A DNA stretch of 64,000 nucleotides, from the NCBI GenBank assembly GCA_016178705.1, contig JACOST010000030.1, forward strand, positions 248,001-312,000. Direction: 5' to 3'. The position numbers and the translations under genes were made by a program. Source of the DNA: Deltaproteobacteria bacterium (lineage in GTDB: Bacteria; Desulfobacterota; Binatia; HRBIN30; JACQVA1). Positions 62,426 to 64,000 of the stretch are shown one piece after another (positions within the stretch are counted from its first letter, which is position 1; every line of letters starts with the position of its first letter). The notes beneath the pieces were generated by a model, which saw nothing but the letters and a program-made list of their open reading frames with translations, was not told the DNA's origin and made no database searches.

Positions 62426-63465
62426 TCCTCTGGCGCGACACGCTCAATCTGATCGCGCTGGTGCTGGTGCCCGCGCTGGTCGTGTTTTTCGTGCGCGCGC
62501 GGCGGCAGCGGCAGCGTGCGTTGGAGACCTTCATCGCCGCCGGATTGCTGCCCACAATCGCGCCCGACGTCGATGCGCGCCGGCGCAGCGTGCGCATGGC
62601 GCTGCTGACGCTGGCGCTGCTCTGCTTGGTGGTGGCGCTCGGCGGACCGATGTGGGGCTTCCGCTGGCAGGAGGTTCACCGCGAAGGCATCGACCTAATC
62701 GTCGCCATCGACACCTCGCGCAGCATGTTGGCCGTCGACGTGAAACCAAACCGCCTCGCCCGCGCCAAGCTGGCGGTGCAAGATCTGCTCGCGCAACTCA
62801 ACGGCGATCGCATCGGCTTGGTCGCCTTCGCCGGCAGCGCGTTCGTGCAGTGTCCCCTCACGCTCGACTACGGCGCTTTCGCGCAGAGCCTCGACGCTGT
62901 CGAGGTCGGCATCATTCCAAAGGGTGGCACCGCGCTCGCGGACGCGATCGACACCAGCCTCGAAGCCTTCGAAGGCCGGCAGGGGAGTCATCAAGCGTTG
63001 GTGCTGATCACCGACGGCGAGGATCACGAAGGCAAAGTGAAGGACGCCGCCAAGCGCGCCAGCGAGCGCGGGGTGAAAATCTACACCGTCGGCATCGGCA
63101 CGCCCGACGGTGAGTTGATCCCGGGCGAGTCGGGCGGATTTCTGAAAGACCGCAGCGGCCAGGTGGTGAAGTCGCGCCTCGACGAAGAGTCGCTGAAGGA
63201 CATCGCTGTGGAAACCGGCGGCGTCTACCTCCACGCCGTCGGCGCGTCGTTCGGTCTGACCGAACTCTACCGCGATTACATCGCGAAGATGGAAAAGCGC
63301 GAGTTGGCGAGCACGCTCGAACGCCGCTTCGAGCATCGCTTCCAGATTCCGTTGGCGCTGGCGTTTGTGCTGTTGCTGATCGAGCCGCTGGTCGGCGAAC
63401 GGCGAAGCGTGCGTCGCTCGTTGCGTGCGCGACGGTGGTGGCGCCGCGCGAAGGAGCCGGCATGA
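62422..63465 (+). CDS. batB: BatB VWA-domain membrane protein
   Basis: 347 residues from ATG 62422. Two N-terminal hydrophobic segments, VWA domain with a divergent MIDAS DTSRSM (BatA has DISGSM), LVLITDGEDHEGKVKDAAKR and a C-terminal helix LALAFVLLLIEPLV. BatA and BatB are paralogues encoded in tandem. The stop overlaps the ATG of the TPR gene (ATGA). Confidence 0.9.
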   Translation: MILWRDTLNLIALVLVPALVVFFVRARRQRQRALETFIAAGLLPTIAPDVDARRRSVRMALLTLALLCLVVALGGPMWGFRWQEVHREGIDLIVAIDTSRSMLAVDVKPNRLARAKLAVQDLLAQLNGDRIGLVAFAGSAFVQCPLTLDYGAFAQSLDAVEVGIIPKGGTALADAIDTSLEAFEGRQGSHQALVLITDGEDHEGKVKDAAKRASERGVKIYTVGIGTPDGELIPGESGGFLKDRSGQVVKSRLDEESLKDIAVETGGVYLHAVGASFGLTELYRDYIAKMEKRELASTLERRFEHRFQIPLALAFVLLLIEPLVGERRSVRRSLRARRWWRRAKEPA

Positions 63466-64000
63466 GTCGGGGCCGGCGAGCTGGTTCGTTTTTCCGAGAG
63501 GGAACTCCCGTCCGAGGGTCCGTCATACCGGCGAAAGCCGGTATCCAGGCGGGGTCGTGGGGCTTGAGCCTGGATTCCGGCTTCCGCCGGAATGACGAGA
63601 GGGGAGCCCACCCCATTCATGCGGAGAGCCCCCGGCTGCTGGGAAGGCGGTCCACTGTGATCGCTGTGCTCGCGCTCGGCTGCATCGCCTGGCTCGATCC
63701 GTATGCCACGGCGCGCGAAGGCAATCGGCTGCTGGCCGCGGGCAAGTATGAAGAGGCAACGGCGAAGTACAACGAAGCGCTCGTCGATCAACCCGACTCG
63801 CCGCAGCTCCACTTCAATCAAGGTGTGGCCGCGTACAAGCAGGGCAAGTACGACGACGCGTTGAAAGCGTTCCAGCAGGTCCCGACCAGCGACGACGATC
63901 TGGCGCGTACCGCACGCGTCGCCTTCAGCATGGGCAACACCAAGGCGAAGTTGGCCGAGGCCGCCGAGTCGTCCGATCCGAAGGCCGCGCTGAGCAACTA
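63462..64000 (+). CDS. batC: BatC-like TPR protein, 3' end outside the window
   Basis: Open from ATG 63462 (ATGA overlap with batB) to the window edge, at least 179 residues. After about 65 residues derived partly from a repeat (63521-63597) comes a membrane segment VIAVLALGCIAWLDPYA and TPR units AREGNRLLAAGKYEEATAKY and LHFNQGVAAYKQGKYDDALK. The TPR part is that of BatC/BatE partners in the Bat complex. A GTG start at 63657, directly before the membrane segment, is an alternative. Confidence 0.75.
   Translation, partial: MSRGRRAGSFFREGTPVRGSVIPAKAGIQAGSWGLSLDSGFRRNDERGAHPIHAESPRLLGRRSTVIAVLALGCIAWLDPYATAREGNRLLAAGKYEEATAKYNEALVDQPDSPQLHFNQGVAAYKQGKYDDALKAFQQVPTSDDDLARTARVAFSMGNTKAKLAEAAESSDPKAALSN
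63521..63597. repeat. GTCATACCGGCG family, copy 3, inside the 5' end of batC
   Basis: CGTCATACCGGCGAAAGCCG (63521) faces CGGCTTCCGCCGGAATGACG (ending 63597). It reads in the batC frame as SVIPAKAGIQAG and LDSGFRRND without stop. Confidence 0.85.

Overview
The window is a high-GC stretch of a diderm bacterium: it carries a complete Mla phospholipid-transport operon (mlaFEDAC), LolA, an RNase J-FtsK-LolA operon, a Bat/MoxR operon, a quinohemoprotein alcohol dehydrogenase, and enzymes typical of soil or groundwater deltaproteobacterial-type lineages (P450, nitronate monooxygenase, SDR, SnoaL-like, GST). The best guess is an uncultured deltaproteobacterial or Binatota-like organism; this is an inference from gene content, with no rRNA in the window to confirm it. 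No rRNA, tRNA, CRISPR array or complete transposase gene was seen.

Layout. 1-2.0 kb: a GT-C (PMT-like) membrane glycosyltransferase running off the left edge. 2.1-2.8 kb: two tandem thioredoxins. 2.8-6.9 kb, minus strand: cation/calcium exchanger, a four-helix-bundle gene invaded by palindromes, JAMM peptidase, ketopantoate-reductase-like enzyme and a BrnTA toxin-antitoxin pair. 7.0-11.2 kb: glyS-ppdK. 11.5-14.0 kb: orphan, GNAT, TPR and HNH genes. 14.1-17.6 kb: mlaFEDAC. 17.9-27.2 kb: mixed metabolic genes, including a probable selenoprotein redoxin (21.6-22.7 kb) in which an in-frame UGA at a redox-active position is followed by a SECIS-like hairpin. 27.2-32.8 kb: SNF2 helicase, HAD, GST. 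32.8-35.6 kb: a lower-GC two-gene cassette bounded by 20-bp inverted repeats. 35.6-41.0 kb: yajQ, then rnj-ftsK-lolA. 41.0-42.3 kb: accessory patch with an orphan ORF, hicB and a decayed hicA. 42.4-48.6 kb: PQQ alcohol dehydrogenase, giant cyclase/ATPase regulator, ssb. 48.6-55.5 kb: housekeeping genes (radC, rlmI, moaC, trxB, radical SAM, acpS, phasin-like). 55.6-57.9 kb: a four-helix-bundle stub and two ArsA-type ATPases. 58.2-64.0 kb: moxR-DUF58-batD-batA-batB-batC, running off the right edge.

The outstanding genome-scale property is the density and variety of small palindromic and heptanucleotide repeats in almost every gap. At least eight families can be told apart by eye. Several have entered coding sequence at N- or C-termini or linkers (ppdK, lolA, rlmI, batD, batC, the phasin-like gene, the 4.1-4.8 kb four-helix gene). 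Two of the three four-helix-bundle loci are bracketed by inverted repeats and the third is a truncated stub beside a long hairpin. Start codons lying 6-9 nt after TATAG-type -10 boxes suggest some leaderless mRNAs.
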